Program-made: the position numbers and the translations under genes
Notes under the pieces: model-generated
Database searches by the model: none
Seen by the model: only the letters and a program-made list of their open reading frames with translations
Told to the model about the DNA's origin: nothing
In this document: in pieces, positions 1 through 10,740 of the stretch
Position numbering within the stretch: the stretch's first letter is position 1
How the letters are laid out: the number at the start of each line of letters is the position of its first letter
NCBI GenBank assembly: GCA_013397435.1
Contig: VZRG01000202.1
Location: 521,804 to 585,803 of the forward strand
Source of the DNA: Erythrocercus mccallii
Lineage: Eukaryota; Chordata; Aves; Passeriformes; Dicruridae
Length of the DNA stretch: 64,000 nucleotides
Direction: 5' to 3'

Positions 1-1059
1 GATAAAGTTTAATATTTTAATGACCAAACATTAAAAAAATATGCATGTTGCCCCATTATTCTGAAAGAGAGATAACTACAAATAATGTTTAAAAAATAAT
101 TTTAAATAATACAAATACACTGTCTATAGATGCCAGAATGTCCTCCTTTCCCACAGTCATTTAAACTGCTAATTATCTGGGGGGGGATAAATGCTTGTGT
201 AATCTTATTACTATTCAGTAACGTTTTCACTGAGGGAAAGATAATGGTATACACTACTGTGAGAAATTATATCTGATCCAATGAGCCTGAACTTCTGTTG
301 TATAGAAACTTAATTCAGTCACACAATGTTATGCAGAAATAAGGGAATATGGAGGAAATGTTTTCATCCCACAGAGCTCCTTCCACTAGGGGGAGATGAA
401 ACTGCATGTGAATATCAGACACTGCGATCGTATTAACATGCTTAATTTAACAATGTATCACTAGTTTTCCTACTCTACTTTAGAATTTACAATGGACTAG
501 ATCTTTAATGTCCAAATACTATCTCCTGATGGCATTTTTGATAAGCTTTTCACTCTTTAACAGTTCTGCCTCTTACTAGGCAACAGATAACATACAGAAA
601 ATAGTCAATATTTTATATAGTCAACATATATACACATATATATTGTGCAACTCCAATGGCATTATATCAAGCAGTAACACCAAATCCTTCTTCTTATTTA
701 ATATCCTCCATGTTTATGATTCTTATAAATATAGACACAGTTTTAAGAAAGTATTGATACCAACACATAAGTAATTTTTAATAGTTCAGGTTATGCACCA
801 TATAGCCAACTCTACACATTTATTTTTGTGAAACTAAGTAACAAAAAGTTTTATTGCACAGATTTAAAACTATTTAGAGTATCTATTAACATTGTAGAGT
901 ACTCATTTTTTTAACTGTAGTTTGTTTTCTAAACGAAGATACTAGCTCTAAATGCCAGACTACCTTTGTAGACAGAGAGGAAACAGTGTTTCTCACCTAC
1001 TTTATTTTTGTCCTGTTTTGGCTACTTTTACAAGGTGGGTCTCGTAAGTACAATGTTAA
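1..1059. other. AT-rich unique DNA, nothing recognised
   Basis: No open frame, repeat or RNA gene could be supported here. The only notable base runs are eight Gs at 179-186 and short TA-rich tracts near 615-645. It looks like ordinary intergenic or intronic sequence. Confidence 0.6.
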
Positions 1060-1300
1060 ATATCTTGTCTTCCCCCTCAAGCCCTTTCCTTCTTCTTGCC
1101 CTTAGTTTTTGTTGCTGGTTATGACACAATATGATCTGGAACATCCCTTTGGTCAGTTTGGGTCAGCTGTTCCAGCTGTGTCCCCTTCCAACTTCTTGTG
1201 GTCCTCTGGCCTCCTTGCTGCCAGGGTGAGGTGAGCAGAGAAGGCCTTGGCTCTGTGTAAGCACTGCCCAGGTCACCACTGCACTTACATAGTTTGTCCA
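1060..1300 (-). mobile_element. Decayed ERVL-type LTR fragment
   Basis: Read on the - strand, this block follows the middle of the same LTR family found nearly complete at 44520-45068. Shared landmarks on the + strand are the GGTCAGTTTGGGTCAGCTG stretch at about 1152-1170, the following CCAGCTGTGTCCCCTTCCAACTTCTTG-type stretch, and the AAGGCCTTGGCTCTGTGTAAGCACTG-type stretch near 1240-1268. The position that holds the TATA box in the better copy is mutated. Both LTR ends are missing or too decayed to place, so the boundaries are approximate. Open frames here are by-products of its higher GC content. Family assignment rests on remembered avian LTR sequence plus direct similarity to the other copies in the window. 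Confidence 0.75.
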
Positions 1301-4300
1301 TGTACAGCACTTTCTCTAGGACAAGAAAAATTGCACTCATAGTTTACTTCTTTTAAATCTTTCTTAAGCTAAAAGGAAGACAGACTCTATGCTGTGTTCT
1401 CTAGAATTGCTTTTATCAGAGAGCTACTTGTCTACGGATAGGTCTTCAAACCTGTGCATTGAACAGTATAATTATCTAATTTTCTCCTTATATTCTTAAA
1501 AACTCTACGAAACTATTTGGACTCTTTTATCTCTTTTTATTTTCTTCAATACTCTAAGTTCAACAAATTTTTTAAACTGCAAGTGTTTGTTTTGAAGTTT
1601 TCAAAAAAGTATTTTTTTGTTCTGTGTTTAATGACTTTGAGGAAGCAAAGAAATTTGTATCTTCACAAAAATGTATGTAACAGGAAATATTGCCAAGTTG
1701 TAAAAGCAGTTCTATTCATTTAGCTTCTAGCAAAACCAATTGGTTTAAGAAAAGGGTAATTGTCCAAAGACGTTTAAAAAATTCTTGATCATAGTCAGGA
1801 ATAAATATTTTAATTTTTTTTATTCCTAAAATATATAGATTATAGGTCGCTGCAAGTATCCACTCATGGGCACTTGAACCAAAGCACATAGATTTTAATC
1901 AAGCTTCCTGACTTTTGAGAAACACTTAAATCCTTTTCTTCCTTTCCATGTAATCAGTGTTCATCTTCAAAATTAAATTCATTCTACTCTTTCATTGCTA
2001 ATCTTGGCAGCAGTATTTAGTTACTGATATTCATTAATTCTTCAATTAATATGTTTTATTCATACCCACATTTAATTATTGGATATCTGATAGCTTGGAT
2101 GCGTTTGTGTCTGTGAGTACATGCCAGTGTGTATAAAGTGTACATATTAGGATTATGTAATATAAAAAATAACATTGGAAGTAATTTTTAAAAATATCAG
2201 CTAGAAGGTCAACCTTCAGAAATCATTTCCAGAGGAGATTAAAGTATAGTAGGCTTTGACTACCTCTGGGAAACACTAAAACCTTCCTGCTTTGAAGAAG
2301 TTGTTTCTAATCAGAGCGACAGTCACAGCCTACAGACTACTGATTTCCCCCAAATGTTCAAAACTGCAGATCAAACTATTTTTTGGCTTTAAAAAAAAAG
2401 ACAAGAAACTAAACCCACAGCACAACCATGACTCTAGCACATGTATATTTTCTGAAAACAGAGTGCACCCTCATCTTGAAAATCCACTAAGGATCTGGAA
2501 GTCACCAGTATTTATTACATAGGAGGAGCAAGTATTGAGTACCAGAAACAGCAAAATAATCCAGATCAAGCAGATAGCCTTGTCTTTGGAGCTAGATTAC
2601 TCATTTGTCAATTAAGCACATACATAAATGAGATTTTTCAGGTCTAGGGCCTTAGGCTACCATTTGTGATGTCTGATTTGCAAGAAAATGATTTTCTTCA
2701 TTTTGCCAATTACTTTTTGCTCAACTTACAATAGCTTCCAAACAGATCATTAGCCAAATAGCAATTATCTTGGGCAAAGAACACCTCTTAACAATGCCCA
2801 AATTATTTGGCTCATGGAAGCAGTGCTACTTGTGAAATTAAACTGCATCTAAAAAGGAGAGTTTTAACAAGCAGCTTACGATTTGAAATAATTTCAAATG
2901 CATTTTTTTTCAAGATTAATATTTAGTTCCAGGTATGTTATAATTTCAGTATTAACAAAATGAGATTTATATTAGAATTGAATCCTTTGTTTTGGAAAAA
3001 TCTGCTATCCTGTAAAATGAATGTACCAGCTGCTGGGTACCTGCAGTTTTGTTTTAATAAGACCATTAATTATAAAACAAGGCAGGTGCTAAAAATTGAT
3101 AATCTTAAAACTAAAAAAGGAATAATCATAGAACTGCTGACTATACATCTGCCATATTCATCTAAATTTATGAATGTTTTACCATTCAAATTTGGGAATT
3201 ATTACATAAAGTAATACTACAAGTCCAAATAACCACAAATGTTACTAAAGAATGAGAAGAAAAATTTAAAGGGAAAGCTTATAAATTAATGTATAACTTG
3301 GAGAGGAATAAACATTTTTCTGTAGTCCTTGTTAAGAACAGAGCAAATTCATTCTACATTAAAGCTACAGATGCTTTTCTGCTGAATACAGTGAAGACTA
3401 AAATTAAACTAAACTTTTCATAAACAGAGCCAGGAGTAAAATATGACAACAGTTTTGTTCCTTTACTTTATTATGCAAGCATACCAAATGATGTAAATTT
3501 ATTTTTAAGGAGCCACTATCAGTAGACCTTCAAAACCACTGACCTTAAGGCCCATAGGAGCAAAGGAAAATTACCTTTGAAAATAGATGCTAAACAAATT
3601 TATAAGCTGGTCATCTATTAATTTAAAATTAAGAGGAAAAGTCACACGCTAAACTGTACCTCAGTTAATTGAGTTCTTTCGGAGAGATTTCCTAAACTTC
3701 ATTTTTCCTAGGCTAATCTGGAAGCCAGAAATATGTTTCTTCTAAAATTATTGTCAGTCTGTCTCTCAGTAGTCCCTGACCCTTCTCCCCTGGCAGATTA
3801 TGGGATGAGATGATGCAGCGGCACCCTCAAGCAGGGGGGAAAAGAATATGCATTCTCCTGAGGACTTGTCTGCCTGCAACACTTTAAGCACAAGGCAGTA
3901 ACAGAAGCCTCGGCCCACTCCATCCCTTCAGGCCTGAGGGAGTACTTGTCTCACAGAGAAGGAAGGAGGAAGGTTGTGAATCATGGGAAGAGACTTTGAT
4001 ATTTGATGGTGGTACATTGAGACTCAGATTTCGTTTATTCATATCTGAGAGAAATGGCACTTAAGACTTACTGTAATGATGCTTTGAATACATTTCTTCA
4101 GCATTGTATAATTATCACACATAATATTGAAAATTTGAATAGAATCTGGGTCATAATATAATGTCAGAAAATTCTAGTTTCTTTTTTTTTTTTGCTGTTC
4201 TATTGATTTACAAAAGGTCTAACACTCAAAGTTGTTGAGTAAAATACCAGTCAGTGTTTTATTTTATTTTACCTTGCTTTTATTAGTTCACACAAAAGAA

Positions 4301-5566
4301 AACAGCTCATGCCTGCTTTTGATTATTCTGATGGTTCTGTTGTCAGCAGACCTTTGTAAAAATGAAAACAATTTCTTTACTTTTTTTTAAACTTGGACAA
4401 ACAAATAATCATCAAAAGTCGAATGAAAATGCAGATATGTTCTGAAGTAAGTTTTATTCTGAGCAGTTGCATTTGGCAAGTTGTAACTGACTGAAAATGT
4501 GTCATGGCTGCAAATATGTATAATAATTATTGAATGATAGATTTCTTAAAGAAAGTCTAGAATGATAATTTTCAAATGAACACTGTTTGTCGCTACAGAT
4601 CTTTTTTTAAAGAACTGTTACTAACAGAATCTTTTGGCATAAAGCTTATGATATTCTTAATATGGTAATTGAAAATATTGGTGGGGTGAATAGATTAATG
4701 AATACCCTTGTCAACAGTAAAATTCGGACAGCAAAATTTAGGTTCTGTACTGCAAATACATTTTTGTGCTCAGTTTAGTTCAATTAAGTAAGTATAGAAC
4801 TCATGGGAAATATTACTACTGAATTAACCTGTCTTATAATTTAAAAATTGGCTGTATATGAAGAATCACCTTCTAAGCAATGCTGTTTGATTCCTCCTCA
4901 GTGCTTTTTACAAGTGCTTTTCACTACTGTCTATCTATAATACCAGAATTAACATGTGGTAAACAAAAACAACAACAACAAAAGTAAAATCAATGAGACA
5001 TACAGTTACATTCCCTTTGTTTAATTGTTTTTCATGTAATCAGCTGAAATTAAATATCAAAAGAGTATAGCAGGCTTTGTAGTAAAGGAGCCACATGAGA
5101 AACAAAATGTGGAGAGAAAAATTCTAAATTGATATTTTGATAAAAATTACACATTACATTGAGGATCTGCTGACTCTATTATTTTGGACAGTATCATGGT
5201 GCAGTATTTTCATTAAAAATAGTGTTGTGGACAACATTGTGTTCTTTGAACTTGCTTGAGAGTTATTGTCAGAAATCTTTATGACCCCAGCTGCACTAAC
5301 CATCTGCCAATATTATGATCAGGAGTAATCTGCTGAAGCACAAGCATGGGAATTCCATATTGCTTGGAGAAAACAAGCAAGAGTGGGGCATTGCCATGTC
5401 ATCTAGAGCAGATGACTTCTGGTACCCTGCCTAGGGGTGGTAGCTTGTGTTCTGCTGAGATTGAACAACCAGTTATTTCTTCCTGTTTACCCTTCTACCC
5501 ATTACGTTTTTTTTAATCTTATCTATTGTTACCTGCTCTTTTAAAATATATTCTACATATTTTCAC
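1301..5566. other. Unique AT-rich DNA, no gene found
   Basis: No coding or RNA gene is supported. It contains a perfect 19-nt palindrome at 2881-2899 (ATTTGAAAT, one A, ATTTCAAAT). A more GC-rich block at about 3760-3980 matches no repeat I know. Short open frames at 1517-1723, 2292-2522 and 2960-3214 have no recognisable domains and read as chance. Confidence 0.55.
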
Positions 5567-5587
5567 TTTTTTTTTTTTTTTTTTTTT
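5567..5587. repeat. Poly-T run of 21
   Basis: An uninterrupted run of 21 T. It could be a simple mononucleotide tract or the poly-A tail of a - strand retrocopy. No recognisable retrocopy body lies at higher coordinates, so I call it a simple tract. Confidence 0.85.
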
Positions 5588-8500
5588 AATCCTATGCTTC
5601 ACGTGATAGATCTCAAAGTTCCAAATCTTTCTTTTTGATCCATGGAAGTCTGATGGAGCACTATAATCTTGCTGTATTCTTTTGTTCTCTGAGACCCTTT
5701 GTGACAAATTCACCTCAAAATAAGTAGGAGGAAAGGATTTGAAGCATGATTCTAAGGGAAAAAATGGTATTACTGTACTATACTTTGTTTTTGCTCAGTG
5801 CCATGAAAATATTTTGGAAAGTTTCATCATGTTATGAAGACTTTTACCTCTTTCATAAATAAATGTTGGCCACAAACTAGCTCATGCTGTGAGCCTAGAT
5901 CCATCTATAGTGCCTGCCTATATTATCTGCCTGGATACTTCTGGCCTGAATATTTGCTTTTTCTGACTCCTCTCCCTGAACTGCAAATTCATAAAGCTGT
6001 CTTTAGGTTTGTCTCCTTTCATAGAGCTCATGGTTTGGGCAATCATCTGACCACTTGTCATGTGCTTGAAGGTTGTAGGACAAACATGTGGGATTAAATA
6101 CTGGTAGAAACCCAGCTTCTGGAGCACTGGTGAAGAATTTGCCTTGCAGCACGACTCCTGACTGTAGGAAGCTTCCATGGCTGCATTGTTTCTTCTTAGC
6201 TATTTTTTTAAATAATTGATCAGTAGATAACCAACCCACTGAAAATCTACAACCTAAAAAGGAAAGGGGGCAGTGACTTAATGCTATAAGGAAGATAAGG
6301 AGAGGAAAGATACCTGGCAGGAAGGCAATGAATATCAAACTGGATGTATGAACTGTAGTGTAACAGGAATGTAACAGGCAAGTCAATTCAGCTCTCTAGG
6401 TCTGGGTCTGGCACACAGGAACAGAGTATACTTAATAGACAGACATGAAGATTCTTTGCCATAAACTCTTCTGCCTACCTTCTCTCTTGAGCAGCTATAT
6501 AATTTGACCTATTTGTGCTGTGTTTGCCATTTGAGACCATGATAACATAAAAAAAAAGTATATAGGCTGAGCAGGGGGACCATATGGGTATGGCAAGCAA
6601 GTAGCTGACTTACCATGCTAGGTGTCATCTTAACACAGTTAATTATTTCCTGAATATTTTTCAGATTTTTTTCTAGCTAATTTCTATCTCCTGAAAAAAA
6701 AAAAAAATATTCACAGCTGTTTGGGTTACTGTAGATAAGAAATACATGCTGAAATATGTCTGCAGGCTTCTAACACAAGTGCTCATCCAGTATGTGTCAA
6801 CAAGCAAAACTTTCAGACCAATAATTAATTCAGTCAATACAACTATTTCTGGTTTTTAAATCCACACTTGAAATTCACTTACATTCCTAAGGAGATTGGA
6901 TATTAATTAAACTATGTACTTAGACTGGTAAATTCATAATCTGAAGTGTTTACTACATATAAACACAAGTTGTGTGTCAACTATTGTAAGAAGTTAATAG
7001 CCAGTAGCAAGGTAGTATGAAGAATATGCTAAAATTAGAAATTGTAAGAAGAAACATTCTATCACAAACGTATGACTTCATGTGAATTGCACTATGTCTT
7101 TTCTTCAGGTTTCAGGATTTATTTTCTACTTATAAAGTGAGGTAAGAATTATGGGAAGCACAGCTGTCTTGCTTTCAGAAGAAGCATGAGAAGAAAATAC
7201 AAAAATTAGCAGTCATGGGGTTGAGACCTTGATTGCTGCACACCCCTTCCTCTGAAAAAGGTAGATATTTGTTACATCATTTCACAAGCTATGTTGGGTT
7301 TTATACTAGTTTATTTACATCATAAATTATTTTATAAAAGAGAAGATAACTAAATATATCTAAATGTACCTTCAATATATTTGTAATATTTGTAAAGTTT
7401 GTGCTTCTTTTATTAGTTGAATGAGCACCCAGTAGTCTCCGTTATTGTTTTATTTTTAAAAAACTAACCAAGTAACTTTATAGCTAACAAAATAAATAAT
7501 ACAGAAATTGAAATGTTCATTTAATTTACAGTGAAGGTATCAAATCCATTTGCAATTTAGATAATTGTGCATATTGCTTGGGCAAGGCTAGCAGCATTAA
7601 GACAAACAACTTCAAAATGATGTGCCAGGAATTTTTCTAAACATTATAAACTTTTACAGCCTATCTTAAGGATCTCAAGTAAGGAGTTGTTTGTTTGTTT
7701 GTTTTGTTTGTTGAAGGTTTGACTATGAGGCACAAAGAAAGAAAATTGTAAAATGAATAAATATAGTCAGTCTACTGGGAGAAAAATCATATGTTATAAT
7801 CAATAAGATATGCTTCATAAGAATATATTGGATTACATAGACACTTGTCTAATAGTATGTTTGAATTCTGTTTTTCAAAATAAATTTTCAGTTTCAATTA
7901 TATATTGTTCATATCATATTAAAATGGGGTTTTTTTGAGACACCGCCATCATGATTTTATTCTCCCCCATTCTTTTTATTGGCGTCTGAAATCAGGGCTG
8001 TTAAGTAAAACTTTTTAAGTAAATAAAAATAAATAAATGCAATTTCTTAAGGAATAAAACTAAGTTCTGAAGGAGATACACACTAATATGCTATAACATA
8101 ACAACTTAAGGTTGTTAAGACTTCAAGAGGCCCTGATGCACATCACTAAGATGTGTGCCTACTTTTTCTGGTCTAATATTGTTTACTAAGAAACAATATT
8201 TTTTTAAAAAAAGTGTAAAAATGTTTAAGCATATATTTGACATCATTAGTAAAAGGAATAAAAAGTAAAAAAGGTGATAATAATATATATATTTCAATGT
8301 GCAATCAAGTGTGTGTGACAACCATGCTAAAATGTAAATTGTCTAAGCACAAGCACCTGCTTACGTTTCAGTGAAGAAATTATAGCTGTGTAAAATATAG
8401 CAAAGCACACCATTGATTTGCAAGTCATCTTTTTAATTAAACAAAATCAACATAAGAGACTTGCACATAATGAATATAAACTGAGGCAAGACTACATTGC

Positions 8501-9230
8501 TTAAATTACTTGAAAGACTCCCAAAAATATATGATAAATTCTGTGACTTTTGGGGCAAGTTTTTTGTTTTTGTTTGTTTTCTTGTTACTGAGTGTCATGC
8601 TAATTTGTGACAAAATTTAAATCCTTTTTCAGTTCTAGTGGTTTTTTCCAGTAGTATTTTTTTTTTACTCTAGGGAGAAAATTCCTTATTCTTTGTTTAA
8701 TGAACTTAATTTAAGCATCCATACAGGTAAGAAGTCAATATCATACATTACAATATGTGTAAATGTCTAGCAAAGGCTGAAGACAAGAGAAGTTTTACTA
8801 ATATGTTAGATATTTTTTTAAGAAATACTTGAACACAAAATAATATGTTTTAAAATAATTCTCTTTGGAATTGATAATTTTAAATGAATCTTGGAATTCT
8901 AATAAAATATTCCCAGTACTCTGGATATTTAGTAATCATAGAATAAGAGTTTATACATAATTTCCTGGGTTTTTTTTTTTAAAGGTGAATTTCCCTCTGA
9001 TATTTTTGAGCAATGATTTTCATGTTAAATAAACTAAAAAATATCTCAAAAGGCCAAAATTAATATCCTTTTCTTGTTAATATTAAAGAAAATAAGTTGC
9101 AATAGACCGGAATTTTGTATTCTTGAATAGTTTTGAAGAACTCTGCCTGGTATTGGATTATGGTCTACCAAAGAATGATACAGCCAGGAAGTCCCTTCAA
9201 CTTCTACAGTTATTGATCAACAGTCTTGAG
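5588..9230. other. Unique AT-rich DNA with one block of overlapping open frames
   Basis: Between about 5834 and 6386 three overlapping open frames occur: 87 aa on +, 86 and 127 aa on -. The 127-aa frame (6386 to 6003) has a hydrophobic stretch near residues 16-45 but no motif I know, and I do not call it a gene. A GTTTGTTT-rich tract is at 7686-7712. The rest shows only A/T-rich sequence without supported features. Confidence 0.5.
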
Positions 9231-9262
9231 ATTTTCTGACTCCAATATTTTCTGACTCCAAT
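9231..9262. repeat. 16-bp exact tandem duplication
   Basis: ATTTTCTGACTCCAAT occurs twice back to back, at 9231-9246 and 9247-9262. It lies about 40-70 bp upstream of the ERV LTR and directly abuts the inverted repeat at 9260-9278. Too short and too far from a clear LTR edge to be called a target-site duplication. Confidence 0.9.
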
Positions 9263-9278
9263 CACCAATGTGGTGATT
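9260..9278. repeat. Short inverted repeat (8-bp arms)
   Basis: AATCACCA, spacer ATG, TGGTGATT: perfect 8-bp arms with a 3-nt centre. It overlaps the last bases of the 16-bp tandem duplication. No function is implied. Confidence 0.85.
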
Positions 9279-9299
9279 CATTTTCTTAAATGATTGTTC

Positions 9300-9740
9300 T
9301 GTTCACCCCAAAATGTATAGTTCATTACTAAGTTGTAACCCTCCCCTAAGTTGTCATTCATTGTAACCCCTGTCCATCACCTTATCCTCGATACCTTATT
9401 GGTTTACCCAACACCTCCTACCTTCAGTATCCCATTGGTCCAAGCCTTGGGTCCCCTCCCCCGCGGGAATTTTCTTAAGTAGATGCACGAGGGCTTGAGC
9501 TCTCTCTCTGGGTCCTGCTGTCCTCCCTCTGTGGTGCCTGACTCTTGCTCTCTCCCGTGGGAGCCATGCTCCCTCCTGGGGTGGGACCCCCGAATAAACC
9601 CCACTTAATCAACACCCTCAGAAGCCGTGTCGTGTCTTGCCTGCTTGTATGCTGCCATGAGCAGTTGAAGAACCAAGAAAACCTCTCCCCAAAAGCTCCG
9701 GTAAGGCTCTCGTACCTCCTCTTCCTTCCCGGACCCAGAG
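9300..9740 (+). mobile_element. Endogenous retrovirus LTR, probably solo
   Basis: A sharp rise in GC with LTR-like layout on the + strand. ATTGG (CCAAT-type) boxes lie at 9398-9402 and 9434-9438. A CCCCTCCCCCGCGG stretch at about 9452-9465 precedes a weak TATA-like TTAAGTA at about 9475-9481. A CT-rich leader follows, then the polyadenylation signal AATAAA at 9593-9598. The left edge could be TGTTCACCCC at 9300 or TGTAACC at 9334 or 9362; the right edge is not clear and no target-site duplication was found. The layout resembles avian ERVK-type LTRs, which is inference. No gag, pol or env sequence was recognised nearby, so it is probably a solo LTR. Confidence 0.75.
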
Positions 9741-9853
9741 GAATGTTGCCCTCAGCTGCTAGCCGAGCCCAAAAGGAACAGGGAAAAATGCAACAGATGC
9801 AATTGGAGAAGTTTGCTGAAGTGGATCTGTTAAAAACTGTGAACACAGCATAA
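9566..9853 (+). other. Open frame running from the LTR into flanking DNA (95 aa)
   Basis: From the ATG at 9566 the frame stays open across the LTR's AATAAA, past its likely 3' end, to TAA at 9851-9853, giving 95 aa. The C-terminal 25 or so residues are rich in Gln, Lys, Glu and Leu (for example GKMQQMQLEKFAEVDLLK) and look more like real protein than the proline-rich LTR-derived part. I do not recognise the tail. It may be a leader remnant, a fragment of an older coding sequence, or chance. The AATAAA inside the frame argues against a normal transcript reading through it. Confidence 0.3.
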
Positions 9854-10430
9854 ACACTTACTAGTATTACCATCAAGGTTTAGTATGAATGCAAAGGTTT
9901 TATTTTACAGTTCCTATGAGAAGACATGCTTGTGATTTCTCATAACAAAAATGGGTGTGGAACATTGCAGGACTACTATAATTTTTTCTTCTAATCAGTC
10001 TAATGGAACTATCTATAGATCAGGGAATCTGATTCATGGCAAAAATGTTCAAATCAGTGTGCACTTTATTCTAAGATGTGATATATTATATAAAGAGTAA
10101 TATGACAACTGTCCTTGGAAATTTGGACATAGTGACTTCAGCTCTGTGGAACAAACCCAAAGATTTGTGAGGGCTTAATTATTAATTTTGGGGGGCAATT
10201 TGAACAATTTTATGTTCTTTTTAATAGCATTAGCAAATTAACAAATTAATTAACAAATTAACAAGAGGAAATTATTTGAATTCTTTCCATTCACTACTAA
10301 TATAAATATACACTAACAGGCACCAATAAGACAGAAAGAAAACAGTAGTTTCAAGTAATCTCTGGGCTTTATTTTGTGCACAGAGATACATGCATAAAAT
10401 ACTGAAAAAAATACAAATTGTTAAATAATT
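9854..10430. other. AT-rich DNA, nothing recognised
   Basis: No supported feature apart from a short run of repeated AACAAATTA-like words at about 10231-10262. Confidence 0.55.
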
Positions 10431-10724
10431 TCATAGGAACTTGTGAAAGTTTTGTAATCGAATATTTGTCTCAACAACTTTAGGAATGTTATATTCGAAT
10501 ACCATGACCAAGTCAATGGGGTATAGAAAACTGTCCATCTTTGCAGCAATTTGTCCTTTATTGTCTATAAAGGGAATTTCAATCTGTAATGCACTGTAGA
10601 GACTGGAATAAAGAGTCCTGAATCTGCTTAAGTCTGTATCCCCAGATGAAACCAAAACCACTAGCAGTGAGTCTTTCATGACAGGCTCTAGACAGATATA
10701 CACAAAATGTTCCAGTTCTGTACT
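10431..10724 (-). pseudogene. Unidentified protein-like open frame, possible gene fragment
   Basis: The - strand frame is open from just after a TGA at 10727-10725 down to a TGA at 10433-10431. The first ATG is at 10679, which would give 82 aa; a GTG lies at 10703. The residues are mixed and balanced like a folded protein, with segments such as LLVVLVSSGDTDLSRFRTLY and KMDSFLYPIDLVMVFEYNIP. It lacks the Phe/Leu/Ser/Lys bias of chance frames in this AT-rich window. I cannot name a family. The + strand CTG at 10738-10740 reads as CAG after a T-rich tract on the - strand, so a 3' splice site is possible. The TGA at 10727-10725 would then interrupt this frame, and a different frame is open there. 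It could be a decayed exon, a retrocopy fragment, or chance. Confidence 0.3.
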
Positions 10725-10740
10725 TCACTTCCAACAACTG

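Noticed and set aside
1119..1340. 73-aa - strand frame
   Set aside because: Lies almost wholly in an LTR fragment; no domain signal.
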